A stretch of DNA of 64,000 bases from Flavobacterium aquicola (GTDB lineage Bacteria; Bacteroidota; Bacteroidia; Flavobacteriales; Flavobacteriaceae), in assembly GCF_003385115.1 (NCBI RefSeq), contig NZ_QUNI01000003.1, positions 476,426 to 540,425 of the forward strand. The letters are read 5' to 3'. Below the pieces are notes generated by a model that saw only the letters and a program-made list of their open reading frames with translations, had not been told where the DNA came from and ran no database searches. The stretch's first letter is position 1. Each line of letters begins with the position of its first letter. The translations under genes and the position numbers were made by a program. Shown here piece by piece: positions 34,571 to 43,553 of this stretch.

Positions 34571-36590
34571 TACAGCAGGACTGCCGAATATTGATGACTT
34601 GGAAAAGTTAGCCAATGAGCTGTTCAGTGCATTGCCCAATGAATTTCCAAAAGAAATCTCGCTAAGCCCAAATGCAAGTGAACATCCTCGTGCCACCAAA
34701 ATTGCCGAAACGCTTTTATCAGCTGGCAATTTAGGAGGTGTAGATGCAGTTTTTCCGGTAAGTAATCACGATACTTTGGCGGGGCAGTCTGGTTTTGCAC
34801 CATTGGCGACGCCGGCAGTTTCAGCCAGTCCGATAGGGTCAGTGCAGACACCGCCTTCATTTGGCGGGTTTGGCGGATCGCCTTCGGTGACGCAGTACGG
34901 AAAGGCACCTGCTTTTGGAGGATATAATAATGCTTTTTCAGATCCTAGTATCGAAAATATTTCGCAGTTGGGTGATTTGAATGTTGATATCAGCGAAGGT
35001 TTTGCTTCAGCACCTGCTGCAGGGAGCGGGGTTTCGCCATCGGGAGTTCAAACGGGAAATAATGTCAATCTTGATAATCCTCAGACGGGTTTCAATGATG
35101 TGAATCTTGGAAAAAATGATACTAATTCATCGGCTTTGAATCAGAATTATCTGCCGTTCGAATTGGAGCATTCTTCTTTTGAAGCTGAATTAAAAACAGC
35201 TTTAGAAGCACTTAATTCCAGTTTTGGAATTCCTTCTTTGGTAACGACTCCAGGTATTATTGACACACCGGGTTCTTATTATTTTTTAAATCAGAATCCT
35301 TTTGGTTTTGATTCTAAAAAAGCAGATGTAACTCCTGTAAGCCACAATGAATTTGAAGGTTTTGGAGGGGCAAATTTTGATCCGCATATCATTAAGAAAG
35401 ATTTTCCAATTTTGAAAGAAACTGTAAACGGCAAGCCATTGATTTGGTTTGATAATGCAGCAACCACTCAAAAACCGCAATCAGTAATTGACAGAGTCAG
35501 CTATTTTTATGAGCATGAGAATTCGAATATTCACCGCGCGGCACACGAATTAGCAGCCAGAGCTTCGGATGCGTATGAAGCGGCCCGCGAAAAAGTGAAA
35601 GTATTCCTGAATGCGCGTTCTGTAAACGAAATAGTTTTTGTCCGCGGTGCAACCGAAGGAATCAATCTGGTAGCTCAAAGCTGGGGAAATCATAATCTAG
35701 TGGCAGGCGATGAAATTGTTGTCAGTAATTTAGAACATCATGCGAATATTGTTCCCTGGAAACGTCTTGCCGATAAAAAAGGCTTGAAACTAAGAGTGAT
35801 TCCTGTGGACGATGACGGACAGATTCTGTTAGACGAATATGCTAAACTGCTGAATTCTAAAACAAAACTGGTTGCTTTTACTCAGGTTTCAAATGCTTTA
35901 GGAACAGTTACTCCAGCAAAACAAATGGTTGAGATGGCTCATGCGGCTGGAGCCAAAGTACTTTTGGACGGCGCACAGTCTGTTTCACATATGAAAGTAG
36001 ATGTAAGCTATCTAAATGCAGATTGGCTGGTTTTTTCTGGACATAAAATATTTGGTCCTACAGGAATTGGTGTTGTCTATGGCAAGGAAGATTTACTGAA
36101 CGAGATGGAACCGTATCAGTCTGGCGGAAATATGATTCAGGATGTGACTTTTGAGGAGATAAAATACCACAAAGCACCGAATCGTTTTGAAGCTGGTACA
36201 GGAAATATTGCAGATGCCATCGGTCTTGGCGCAGCACTTGATTATGTTTCGAAAATCGGAATAGAAGTTATTGGGCAGTATGAGCATTTTTTATTGGACT
36301 ATGCAACCAATCTGCTGAAACAGATTCCAGGCGTTCGATTGATTGGAACTGCTGCCAATAAAGCGAGTGTTCTTTCTTTTAATCTGCAGGGTTTTACTAA
36401 TGAAGAGGTTGGTCAGGCGTTAAACAAAGAAGGAATTGCCGTAAGAACAGGACATCACTGCGCACAGCCTATTTTGAGAAGAATGGGTGTAGAAACTGCT
36501 GTCCGTCCGTCATTAGCATTTTATAATACAACTCAGGATGTGGATGTTTTTATAGAAACACTCTGGAAGTTAAAAAATAAAAAAGTATAA
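34554..36590 (+). CDS. Encapsulin cargo cysteine desulfurase with long disordered N-terminus (CyD)
   Basis: The protein has 678 residues. The first 270 or so are low-complexity (Gly/Pro/Ser/Asn-rich) and hold short conserved pieces such as LEKLANELFSALPNE (16-30); this is the cargo-loading region that targets family 2A shells. Residues about 274-678 are a SufS-type class V desulfurase: SGHK with PLP Lys498 and RTGHHCAQP with catalytic Cys636. It releases sulfur from cysteine as a persulfide. The start codon lies inside the shell gene (17-nt overlap), so shell and cargo are translationally coupled. Unit 3 ends here. Confidence 0.95.
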   Translation: MSINTNTAGLPNIDDLEKLANELFSALPNEFPKEISLSPNASEHPRATKIAETLLSAGNLGGVDAVFPVSNHDTLAGQSGFAPLATPAVSASPIGSVQTPPSFGGFGGSPSVTQYGKAPAFGGYNNAFSDPSIENISQLGDLNVDISEGFASAPAAGSGVSPSGVQTGNNVNLDNPQTGFNDVNLGKNDTNSSALNQNYLPFELEHSSFEAELKTALEALNSSFGIPSLVTTPGIIDTPGSYYFLNQNPFGFDSKKADVTPVSHNEFEGFGGANFDPHIIKKDFPILKETVNGKPLIWFDNAATTQKPQSVIDRVSYFYEHENSNIHRAAHELAARASDAYEAAREKVKVFLNARSVNEIVFVRGATEGINLVAQSWGNHNLVAGDEIVVSNLEHHANIVPWKRLADKKGLKLRVIPVDDDGQILLDEYAKLLNSKTKLVAFTQVSNALGTVTPAKQMVEMAHAAGAKVLLDGAQSVSHMKVDVSYLNADWLVFSGHKIFGPTGIGVVYGKEDLLNEMEPYQSGGNMIQDVTFEEIKYHKAPNRFEAGTGNIADAIGLGAALDYVSKIGIEVIGQYEHFLLDYATNLLKQIPGVRLIGTAANKASVLSFNLQGFTNEEVGQALNKEGIAVRTGHHCAQPILRRMGVETAVRPSLAFYNTTQDVDVFIETLWKLKNKKV

Positions 36591-36744
36591 AAAGTTAAAT
36601 ACAAAAATGCCTGTTTATTTTCTTTTGATGAAACTAAGGCTAGTAAAAAATATTTTTTGTGATTAAAATATCCAAAACAGGAAGTGAAAATTTCCTGTCT
36701 AAAGTTTAAACTTGGTTAGTTTATTTTACTTGATTTTTTTTTTT

Positions 36745-36787
36745 GTAGGTGCAACAATTCATTTTTGAATCGTTGCACTTTTTTTGT
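36745..36787 (+). terminator. Intrinsic terminator of unit 3
   Basis: GTGCAACAATTCA / TGAATCGTTGCAC arms with one mismatch are followed by seven T residues. The 36591-36892 gap also holds a 7-bp hairpin (ACAGGAA / TTCCTGT, near 36675-36697) without a T tract, and AT-rich DNA upstream of the next gene. Confidence 0.88.
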
Positions 36788-36892
36788 AAGATATTTTTTA
36801 ATTGTAATTTTATTTGTGTTAATTAATCGATTTTTTTTGTTTGTTAGCGAAGTTTTTAATTATTTTGGACTAACCAACTTTAAATAAAGCAA

Positions 36893-37720
36893 ATGAGTAA
36901 TAAAATTACACTACTAATTTTTACTGTATTTTTTTCGTTTTCTGTTTCTGCTGTTTCTAAAGCTGAAAAGGAAGTTCTGATAAAATTGAACCAAGCTACC
37001 AACGGCGGTAAGTGGATTAACAAATGGGATCTTTCTGCGCCAATGGAAAAATGGTATGGAGTAAAAGTGGTTGATGACAAGGTAGTTTCCATAAATTTGA
37101 AAAATAACAACCTGACAGGCCGCATACCTGTTGAAATTACTACTTTGCTGAATTTGCAGGAACTCAATTTAAGTACCAATTTATTGAATGGAGAAATTCC
37201 GCTCAATATAGGCAACATGAAAGCGCTGGAATTATTAGATCTTTCGTTTAATAAGCTTACAGGTTTTATTCCGGTTTCGATTTGTACACTTCCTAATTTA
37301 CAGGCGCTTATTCTTGATCGTAATATTTTATCTGGTGCACTGCCTCCGCAAATTGGTAAACTGTCTGCACTTGAAAATTTTTCCTTATATGAAAACTCTT
37401 TTCAAGGTGAACTGCCTATTTCTTTTTATGAGTTAAAATCGTTAAAATTTCTTTCATTGTACAGCAATAGATTTACTGGAAAGTTAAGTCCTGCCATTGG
37501 AAACCTTATATTATTAGAAAACTTAAATCTTTTTGATAATGATTTTAAAGGGCAGGTGCCTAAGGAATTGGATAAATTGATCCATTTAAAAAAAATGAAT
37601 ATTTCTTATAATTTGTTTACGGGCATGGTTTCTAATAGATTATCACTATTAGACAAGCTGAATATGACCATGAGAAACGAGATAGGAAATGTAGTTTCTT
37701 TACCGGTTATTAAAGGTTAA
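36893..37720 (+). CDS. Secreted leucine-rich-repeat protein (paralog)
   Basis: This 275-residue protein has a signal peptide (1-20), a cap with NGGKWINKWDLSAPMEKWYG, and about seven LRRs with GxIPxxI spacing. It is clearly paralogous to 1700-2554: the same cap, the same repeat count and the same C-terminal MTMRNEIGNVVSL-like end. Probable extracellular binding protein; ligand unknown. It marks the right boundary of the sulfur island. Confidence 0.85.
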   Translation: MSNKITLLIFTVFFSFSVSAVSKAEKEVLIKLNQATNGGKWINKWDLSAPMEKWYGVKVVDDKVVSINLKNNNLTGRIPVEITTLLNLQELNLSTNLLNGEIPLNIGNMKALELLDLSFNKLTGFIPVSICTLPNLQALILDRNILSGALPPQIGKLSALENFSLYENSFQGELPISFYELKSLKFLSLYSNRFTGKLSPAIGNLILLENLNLFDNDFKGQVPKELDKLIHLKKMNISYNLFTGMVSNRLSLLDKLNMTMRNEIGNVVSLPVIKG

Positions 37721-37779
37721 ATTTTAATAACTGCGAGTAGAGAAAAAGAAGATTGTTTGTTTTATACATTAGTTAGAAT

Positions 37780-37814
37780 ACCCTGTAAAAATCATACGTT
37801 ACAGGGTTTTTCGT
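37780..37814 (+). terminator. Intrinsic terminator after second LRR gene
   Basis: 9-bp arms ACCCTGTAA / TTACAGGGT are followed by TTTTTCG. Confidence 0.85.
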
Positions 37815-37891
37815 TTTATAGAATTTCATACTTTTCTGCAGCTATTAGTTAAAATAATTAAAGCAGAAATGTTTCCATTCAGGTCTGTTTA

Positions 37892-39067
37892 TTATTCTGC
37901 AAAAATGGAATTCGAGGATTGATGATGAAACTCAGCTGTCGGCAATTTATTCTTATAATGCAATCCGAAAAATGGTCTGATTAGGATCCATCTTCTAATT
38001 AAAAACTCATAAATCACCCAAGAGATTGCAAATGTCCCAATGGACATTATTGAGAATTTATAAAAAGAATTCCATGGTAAATTCATTAAAAAATAACCCA
38101 AAATTACTGTTATTGTTTGATGTAAGATGTAGAACGGATATACAGCTTCATTGCAGTAGCTTAATGTTTTGCTTGGCTTGTTGAGGTATTTTGAGGCATG
38201 ACCAAACAGTGTGAGAATCCACGACCAAAATGAAAAGACCTTGATTAAAGCTTCTGTAAAATGCCTTACATATCCGTCTTCAAAAGCAGTGATGATAAAT
38301 AGCAGCGCTGTAAAGCCAGCAATACCGCATTTTAAATAGATCGTTCTATTTTCTTGTACCGTTTTCCAAAAGGTTTCTTTCACGGAGATTAATAAAAATC
38401 CGATAAAGAATAAAAAGATACTGCTCGTGATAACAAACCAATCACCGACCAAAGCGTGAGTCTCTTGGTAAAACGGTTCTATAAAAGCTTCAGCTAAATA
38501 CAGCGGTGTTATAAACCAGTATAATTTCCATCTGTTTTGGCATATTTTTGCAGTGGTTTTAATAATGATATTATTGGGATTGTTTCTTAAAAATATAAAA
38601 ACAGGAATCAGTACCAATGAAAAAAGCAGTAAATAGGGAATAAACCATAAATGATGCCAGCTTAAATTCCCCGTGGGATAGGTTCCTATAAAGGCTTGTG
38701 CAGGCCAAAAGTTGAAATAACTAACACTAATGAGTCCTTTGGACAGTTTTTCGAGATACACCTGTGGCGGTACAATTACTAACATTCCAAAAACTAGGGG
38801 AAGCAGTAATTTTTTGGTTCTTTCAAAAGCAAATTGAATGGCAGTTCTTTTCGAAAGAGCATAAGATGTTCCCATGCCTGAAATTACAAAAAGGATAGGT
38901 AACCGCCATTGGTTTAAAAATAACATGGGATATTTAATCCATTCATAGGTGATGTTGTTTTTGATGTGCCATCCCCAGTCTGGAGCCACAAAAAACATTC
39001 CTACATGATAAAAAATGAGTAATCCAAATACTATTACTCGAAGCCAGTCTAAATCATATCTACGCAT
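37892..39067 (-). CDS. Acyltransferase family 3 membrane protein
   Basis: This 391-residue multi-pass protein (about ten helices) begins MRRYDLDWLRVIVFGLLIFY, with the RxxxLDxLR pattern of the Acyl_transf_3 family (OafA/YrhL type), and has LSWHHLWFIPYLL in the middle. Members move acyl groups onto surface glycans or other acceptors. I chose ATG 39067 over an upstream ATG at 39175, which would add 36 non-conserved-looking residues. It is downstream of a LytTR regulator on the same strand and is probably controlled by it. Confidence 0.82.
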   Translation of the reverse strand: MRRYDLDWLRVIVFGLLIFYHVGMFFVAPDWGWHIKNNITYEWIKYPMLFLNQWRLPILFVISGMGTSYALSKRTAIQFAFERTKKLLLPLVFGMLVIVPPQVYLEKLSKGLISVSYFNFWPAQAFIGTYPTGNLSWHHLWFIPYLLLFSLVLIPVFIFLRNNPNNIIIKTTAKICQNRWKLYWFITPLYLAEAFIEPFYQETHALVGDWFVITSSIFLFFIGFLLISVKETFWKTVQENRTIYLKCGIAGFTALLFIITAFEDGYVRHFTEALIKVFSFWSWILTLFGHASKYLNKPSKTLSYCNEAVYPFYILHQTITVILGYFLMNLPWNSFYKFSIMSIGTFAISWVIYEFLIRRWILIRPFFGLHYKNKLPTAEFHHQSSNSIFAE

Positions 39068-39201
39068 AGTTCTAAAGTTTTTTGCAAATGTGTGAGCAAA
39101 AAAAGAACACTGCAAATACTTGTTCTGAATCGCAAGATTATGTGACGAAAGGCACTGTTTTGGGACAACTGTCACTTATTTGGGATAACTAACAAGCTGT
39201 T

Positions 39202-40080
39202 TTATCGCTTTGAAGTTGCCAAATCGAATGATTGAATGAAGTTTCTTGATACTGGAACCGTCTCGGGGCAGTCTTTTAATTGTACTTTATATCCCTGCGC
39301 ATTTCCCGAAACATTTTCTATATAATTGAGATTTAATAGAACTGACCGATGAGTTTTAATTATAAATGGAAAGCTACTAAGCTGCATTTCCAAATTTTTG
39401 ATTGGGATTCTTTTAATAAGTCTGTTTACTTTTTCTTCTTTATGCAGGAATATTTCGGCATAGTTTCCTTCAGCTTTTGCATAAATAAAACTATGGCTTT
39501 CAAAAATAAATTTTTCTGATTTTACTTCCGTTTCAATAGTTATCAGCGTATTATGTAATGGCTCTTCAGTATTGGTTATCGAAGATGAAATCTGTTCTGC
39601 TTTTTGTCTGTTTTTAAGCTGCTGGCGATTTAAATTAATCGAAATGATTATGGGGCAAATGAAAATACCTGCGATAAATGAATTAGATATTTCTTCTCCA
39701 AAATACCTCCAGGACCAATTCATAGGATTATTATAGATCAAGTCCCGAATTAAAAATTGAGTTATTCCCGTAAAAAGCACTAAAAAGAAAACCAAAATGA
39801 ATTCATTTTTAATTTTCCAGTCATCAGTGGCTTTTGGGAAAAATCTGCAGATTAATGCGGTACACAAAAGAATGAATATTGGTGATGCTGAATGAATAAA
39901 GCAAATCCAAAAGTAAGGCATTTTTTGCTCCATCGGGTTCACCTCAAAAGGCTGGAGCATATAGTTGAAAAAAAGAGAGATCAAAAAAATGATACCTACA
40001 ATCTGAAGGAGTTTTTTGCCTTCATAATAAAACGGATACGGCTGATTCAAAAAGTCTTGCAGTGATCGCTGTTGATTCAT
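39202..40080 (-). CDS. Membrane-bound LytTR-family transcriptional regulator
   Basis: This 292-residue protein has four predicted helices between about 25 and 150 and a C-terminal LytTR DNA-binding domain (about 195-290; FIYAKAEGNYAEIFLHKEEK, FIIKTHRSVLLNLNYIENVS). It lacks a receiver domain, so it is a one-component membrane regulator of a type common in flavobacteria. It precedes the acyltransferase gene by 134 nt. TATATTTG on the minus strand at 40158-40151 could be its -7 element, but the -33 element is not convincing. Confidence 0.85.
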   Translation of the reverse strand: MNQQRSLQDFLNQPYPFYYEGKKLLQIVGIIFLISLFFNYMLQPFEVNPMEQKMPYFWICFIHSASPIFILLCTALICRFFPKATDDWKIKNEFILVFFLVLFTGITQFLIRDLIYNNPMNWSWRYFGEEISNSFIAGIFICPIIISINLNRQQLKNRQKAEQISSSITNTEEPLHNTLITIETEVKSEKFIFESHSFIYAKAEGNYAEIFLHKEEKVNRLIKRIPIKNLEMQLSSFPFIIKTHRSVLLNLNYIENVSGNAQGYKVQLKDCPETVPVSRNFIQSFDLATSKR

Positions 40081-40406
40081 TTTTTATTTATCTTGAAAGT
40101 ATGATGTTAACTTTTTTCCGTTCTGCAGAATCGTTAATTTATTTCTAAAGCAAATATATGTATAATCGTACTGACTACAGCTCTTAATTGTTTTTCAAGA
40201 CCTAATTTATCTCCTGTATATTTTATGAAAAATTTAGCCCTCAATATCGGTTTCGAATAATTTTATTAAGTAGCTTTGTGATGAATTGATGATTTAATGG
40301 TTGTTATTATATCAATTTCATATTTTTAAAAGCTTAAATAAAGAATTCAGCAGAAAAATAATTTTAACTTAAAGTTTAATTAACCGCATTTTAATACATA
40401 ATAGTT
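40081..40406. other. Divergent intergenic region
   Basis: This AT-rich 326-nt gap separates the LytTR gene (-) and the hypothetical gene at 40407 (+). It holds two TAnnTTTG-like sites: TATATTTG on - (40158-40151) and TAGCTTTG on + (40271-40278). Neither has a clear TTTG partner. No ORF or hairpin stands out. Confidence 0.4.
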
Positions 40407-40712
40407 ATGGTAGTACAATATCAAGGAGAGCAAAATGGTGTTCCAACAACTTTTACGATAAGAATCATTGGAAATAATCTGTCCAAAAGCAGTTCTAATT
40501 ACCAGATCGATTTATTGGCAGGAGATAAGCCATTGCCAATTTTTACAAGTTTAATCCATCAGAGTCTGTCTAATTGTTTGAAAGAGATTTATTTATTTAG
40601 GAAACATAATAACATAAAATTTAATGCTTCCTCAGAAAAAATAGCTGCAAAATTAGTTCCTTATGATTTAGTATTATACAATTATAATAAGTATGCCTTG
40701 TTTATGGCTTAA
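40407..40712 (+). CDS. Hypothetical protein (101 aa)
   Basis: A 101-residue soluble protein (starts MVVQYQGEQNGVPTTFTIRI) is predicted to be mainly beta strands in the first 60 residues followed by a helix. No signal peptide, membrane segment or motif is recognised. It is a monocistronic gene with a strong bidirectional terminator behind it. It adjoins a stress-type gene group read in the opposite direction. Confidence 0.6.
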   Translation: MVVQYQGEQNGVPTTFTIRIIGNNLSKSSSNYQIDLLAGDKPLPIFTSLIHQSLSNCLKEIYLFRKHNNIKFNASSEKIAAKLVPYDLVLYNYNKYALFMA

Positions 40713-40732
40713 ATTATTTCTTTGAAGTAAAC

Positions 40733-40765
40733 AAAAAAGACTATTCAAACGAATAGTCTTTTTTT
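40733..40765. terminator. Bidirectional intrinsic terminator
   Basis: AAAAAAGACTATTC / GAATAGTCTTTTTTT arms with an AAAC loop have A runs on the left and T runs on the right. It can end both the + gene at 40407 and the - gene at 40796. Confidence 0.9.
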
Positions 40766-40795
40766 GTAATTACACTTTTTTGACAAAGTTTAATT

Positions 40796-41029
40796 TTACT
40801 TTTTATTTGTGGCTAAATTTTTAGTGTCCTGCAAAAGATCTTCCTGATGGTTTTTTATATTTTTATAAAGATCCTCGAACTTTCCTTTTATTTCGCCAGC
40901 AAAGTCATTTCCTTTATCAGCGATTTTTTTTCTTGTTTTTTTGCCCTCTTCTGGAGCAAATAAAACTCCTAGTATAGCTCCTGCAGCAACGCCGCCCAAA
41001 ATCCCTAATATTAATTTACCTGCGCTCAT
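40796..41029 (-). CDS. YtxH domain-containing protein
   Basis: This 77-residue protein has an N-terminal Gly-rich membrane segment (ILGILGGVAAGAILGVLFAP, 7-26) followed by EEGKKTRKKI, the YtxH signature, and a charged helical tail. YtxH proteins are general-stress envelope proteins of unknown mechanism. It is 19 nt downstream of an lmo0937-like gene and is probably co-transcribed with the lipoprotein at 41220. Confidence 0.85.
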   Translation of the reverse strand: MSAGKLILGILGGVAAGAILGVLFAPEEGKKTRKKIADKGNDFAGEIKGKFEDLYKNIKNHQEDLLQDTKNLATNKK

Positions 41030-41048
41030 AATTTATATTATTTTATAA

Positions 41049-41201
41049 TTAAACGTTTCTTCCTTGAATAAGTCTCAATAAAACAGCAACAACTGCTATG
41101 ACAAGAAGAATATGAATGATTGATCCTGCACTATAGGCAAAAAATCCAATTGCCCAAAAAATGACTAAAATAACTGCTACGGTATAAAGTAAATTGCTCA
41201 T
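41049..41201 (-). CDS. lmo0937-family small membrane protein
   Basis: A 50-residue protein (MSNLLYTVAVILVIFWAIGF and on, ending RLIQGRNV) has two hydrophobic helices. It matches the pattern of lmo0937-family stress membrane proteins. It lies between the YtxH gene and the coiled-coil lipoprotein on the same strand, with 18-19 nt gaps, so it belongs to one small operon. Function unknown. Confidence 0.75.
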   Translation of the reverse strand: MSNLLYTVAVILVIFWAIGFFAYSAGSIIHILLVIAVVAVLLRLIQGRNV

Positions 41202-41219
41202 GTTTTCTATTTTTTAAGA

Positions 41220-41681
41220 TTAATTTTTATTATCAACTGTTAGGTCTTTAAATGCATTTCCTATTTCGTCCATATCGTGGTTAAATTCACGCTTAAAAGA
41301 TTGCCAATCGGAGTGTGCATCATTTTTATATGTTTTTATCTTAACTTTTAGCTCCTCATTTTTTTCCTGTAAAGCATCAACTTTCTTTTGATATTCTGCA
41401 CTGGCTTTTTTGCCTGATTTTTTTATGTTTTGCTGTAGAACTTCAATTTTGGCATCATTTTTTTCAATGATAGTGTCCACGTTTTTCTTGAAGCTTTCCC
41501 ATTCTTCAGCGTTCGCTTCTTCTTTGGCTACAGCAAGATCTTCTTTAGCCTGCTGCACATTTTCTTTTGCTTCTTCGACATTTTCCTGTGCGGCTTCTTC
41601 TTCTTTTGTAGAAGGTTTACAGCTTACAAATAGTGCTGTACTAAATGCTGAAATCAGCAGAATAGATATTATTTTTTTCAT
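41220..41681 (-). CDS. Coiled-coil lipoprotein
   Basis: This 153-residue protein has a lipoprotein signal (lipobox ALFVSC, Cys21) and an almost entirely helical, Lys/Glu-rich mature part with heptad patterns (EEAAQENVEEAKENVQQAKE). No enzymatic motif is seen. Likely a periplasmic-facing structural or stress lipoprotein. It is the first long gene of the 41681-40796 group. Confidence 0.7.
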   Translation of the reverse strand: MKKIISILLISAFSTALFVSCKPSTKEEEAAQENVEEAKENVQQAKEDLAVAKEEANAEEWESFKKNVDTIIEKNDAKIEVLQQNIKKSGKKASAEYQKKVDALQEKNEELKVKIKTYKNDAHSDWQSFKREFNHDMDEIGNAFKDLTVDNKN

Positions 41682-41717
41682 TTTTCACTAATTTAATTGT
41701 TTAAATACTTCTTGTTT

Positions 41718-41912
41718 TTATCCAAATTGCTGGTGCTCTTTTACCGAACAGCCTTGAATTTTATGGTAATATTCCTGATCTACTTGATTGATTACTTCGT
41801 TATATCCTAGTGTTTCTTCACGATATTTTACAGTGCTGTGCTGCACTGTAATTTCTTTCGGGTTTTCAATTATAGAATTATTTTCCATAGCTGTAATTAG
41901 TCGGTTTGCCAT
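41718..41912 (-). CDS. Hypothetical protein (64 aa)
   Basis: This is a 64-residue soluble protein (MANRLITAMENNSIIENPKE, ending EHQQFG). No motif is recognised. A downstream Met at residue 9 is an alternative start. It is 36 nt upstream of the coiled-coil lipoprotein on the same strand, so it may be the promoter-proximal member of that stress group. Confidence 0.5.
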   Translation of the reverse strand: MANRLITAMENNSIIENPKEITVQHSTVKYREETLGYNEVINQVDQEYYHKIQGCSVKEHQQFG

Positions 41913-42035
41913 ATTTAGAGTTTTAGAAGTTACTGGAGTACATTACAAAGATGAACCGATTTAAGAAATAAAGCCTTACATAACTTTTTAGATAAATTAT
42001 ATTATTTCCATATTCTATTACTAAATTTTTAAAAT

Positions 42036-42794
42036 TTATTTTTTATTGATGGAGTCGGCTTTCTTTTCTGCCTCTTCTTTCTTTTTCAATTCCTGTTTTT
42101 TTAACTCTTCTTTCTTTTTCGCAGCCTGCTTTTCTTTTTTGTTGAAATAGCCTTTCAGTAAAAAATTATGTTTTGCCGCTTCCATATTTTCGCTCAATCC
42201 TTTTGTTCCTGATTGAAGATTTGACATAGTAGCATCCAGTTTTTTTGCAAAATCTTTGTCATTCATTAATTTAGATAAAGTACCTTTTCCGTTATTCATG
42301 TTGTAGGTAAATTGCGCCAGCTGGCCGGTAATAATTTCGGCATTATCCACACTGGATTTAACGCTTTTCATTAAATCGTCCATTTCTATTGGACTTGTCG
42401 ACTGGATAAAAGCATTGTCTTTAATGATTTTATTGGATGAACTTCCGGGTGAAATAGCAAGTATTTTATCTCCCACTAAACCATCAGAACCTATACTGGC
42501 TCTTGCATCTGTTTTAATATATTTTTGTACATTTTTCTGTATTGTCAAAACAACGACAACGCTGGAATCATTAACCAATTCAATTTCGCTGACCGTTCCA
42601 ACATTTATTCCAGAAAAACGCACATTGTTGCCAATTTTTAAACCGCTGACTGTTTTAAATTTTGATTTTAATTGAAAGTTGTCGCCAAATAAGTTCTGCT
42701 GTTTTCCAACAAAATAAATAATCAGGATAAATAGTATCAATCCTATGGTTACAAACATTCCTAATTTCCAATTTGATTCGGCTTCTTTATTCAT
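42036..42794 (-). CDS. mlaD: MlaD-like MCE domain protein
   Basis: This 252-residue protein has one N-terminal membrane helix (about 10-28) and an MCE domain (about 38-120; VSGLKIGNNVRFSGINVGTV, IGSDGLVGDKILAI). The tail is Lys/Glu-rich (residues 215-252, repeated KKEE). MlaD forms the periplasmic substrate-binding ring of the phospholipid ABC transporter. It follows the ATPase gene by 18 nt in the order permease, ATPase, MCE protein. Confidence 0.88.
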   Translation of the reverse strand: MNKEAESNWKLGMFVTIGLILFILIIYFVGKQQNLFGDNFQLKSKFKTVSGLKIGNNVRFSGINVGTVSEIELVNDSSVVVVLTIQKNVQKYIKTDARASIGSDGLVGDKILAISPGSSSNKIIKDNAFIQSTSPIEMDDLMKSVKSSVDNAEIITGQLAQFTYNMNNGKGTLSKLMNDKDFAKKLDATMSNLQSGTKGLSENMEAAKHNFLLKGYFNKKEKQAAKKKEELKKQELKKKEEAEKKADSINKK

Positions 42795-42812
42795 GACGTA
42801 AGTTTTTAATAT

Positions 42813-43547
42813 TTAAATAAAAAAGGAACGTACCCATTCGTCCTTGCTTTTTTCCAATTCTTCATAGGTTCCTTCGGCGATGATTTCTCCTTCTTTCAAA
42901 ATCAAAATTCTATTTCCGGTAATTTTTGCACAAGCCATATCATGTGTAATTATTAAGGAACTTGTTTTGTATTTTTTTTGAACATCTAGTATTAATTCAC
43001 TGATTTCTCTTGACGTGATAGTATCTAAACCGGAAGTTGGTTCGTCATATAAAATAATCTCCGGTTTGATGATTAGTGCTCTGGCCAATGCAATTCTTTT
43101 TTGCATACCGCCTGATAATTCGGCGGGCATTTTATCTATTGATTCTTGTAAACCAACGCTTTCCAGCGCTTTAATAATTTCAGGTTCAATAGCTTCTTCC
43201 GATAGGTCGCGCGTATGATGCTTTAAGGTAAATTTCAAATTTTGTCTGATAGACATGGAGTCATACAGCGCTCCATTTTGAAACATAAAACCAATTTTGA
43301 CTCTTAGATCATTAAGTTCATCATACTTTAAATTTGTAACTTCTTTGCCGGAAATTTTGATGCTTCCTTTGTCGGCATTTACTAAACCTACAATACACTT
43401 AATAGTAACAGATTTTCCAGAACCTGAGCGTCCCAGAATAACTAAATTTTCACCTTTATTCAGCCGAAGATTAATTCCTTTTAGGATATTATTTTGACCG
43501 AAGGACTTATGTAAATTTTTGATTGCTATGATTGGTTGTGTTTCCAT
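42813..43547 (-). CDS. mlaF: ABC transporter ATP-binding protein (MlaF-like)
   Basis: This 244-residue ATPase has Walker A GRSGSGKS (38-45), signature LSGGMQKR (about 143-150) and Walker B IILYDEPTSGLD. It energises the MlaE permease for lipid transport across the envelope. It is 6 nt downstream of mlaE and 18 nt upstream of mlaD, a single operon. Confidence 0.9.
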   Translation of the reverse strand: METQPIIAIKNLHKSFGQNNILKGINLRLNKGENLVILGRSGSGKSVTIKCIVGLVNADKGSIKISGKEVTNLKYDELNDLRVKIGFMFQNGALYDSMSIRQNLKFTLKHHTRDLSEEAIEPEIIKALESVGLQESIDKMPAELSGGMQKRIALARALIIKPEIILYDEPTSGLDTITSREISELILDVQKKYKTSSLIITHDMACAKITGNRILILKEGEIIAEGTYEELEKSKDEWVRSFFI

Positions 43548-43553
43548 AATTTT

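Noticed and set aside
34554..35370. Frameshift or fusion error at the N-terminus of the cysteine desulfurase
   Set aside because: A long disordered N-terminal cargo-loading region is normal for family 2A encapsulin cargo desulfurases.
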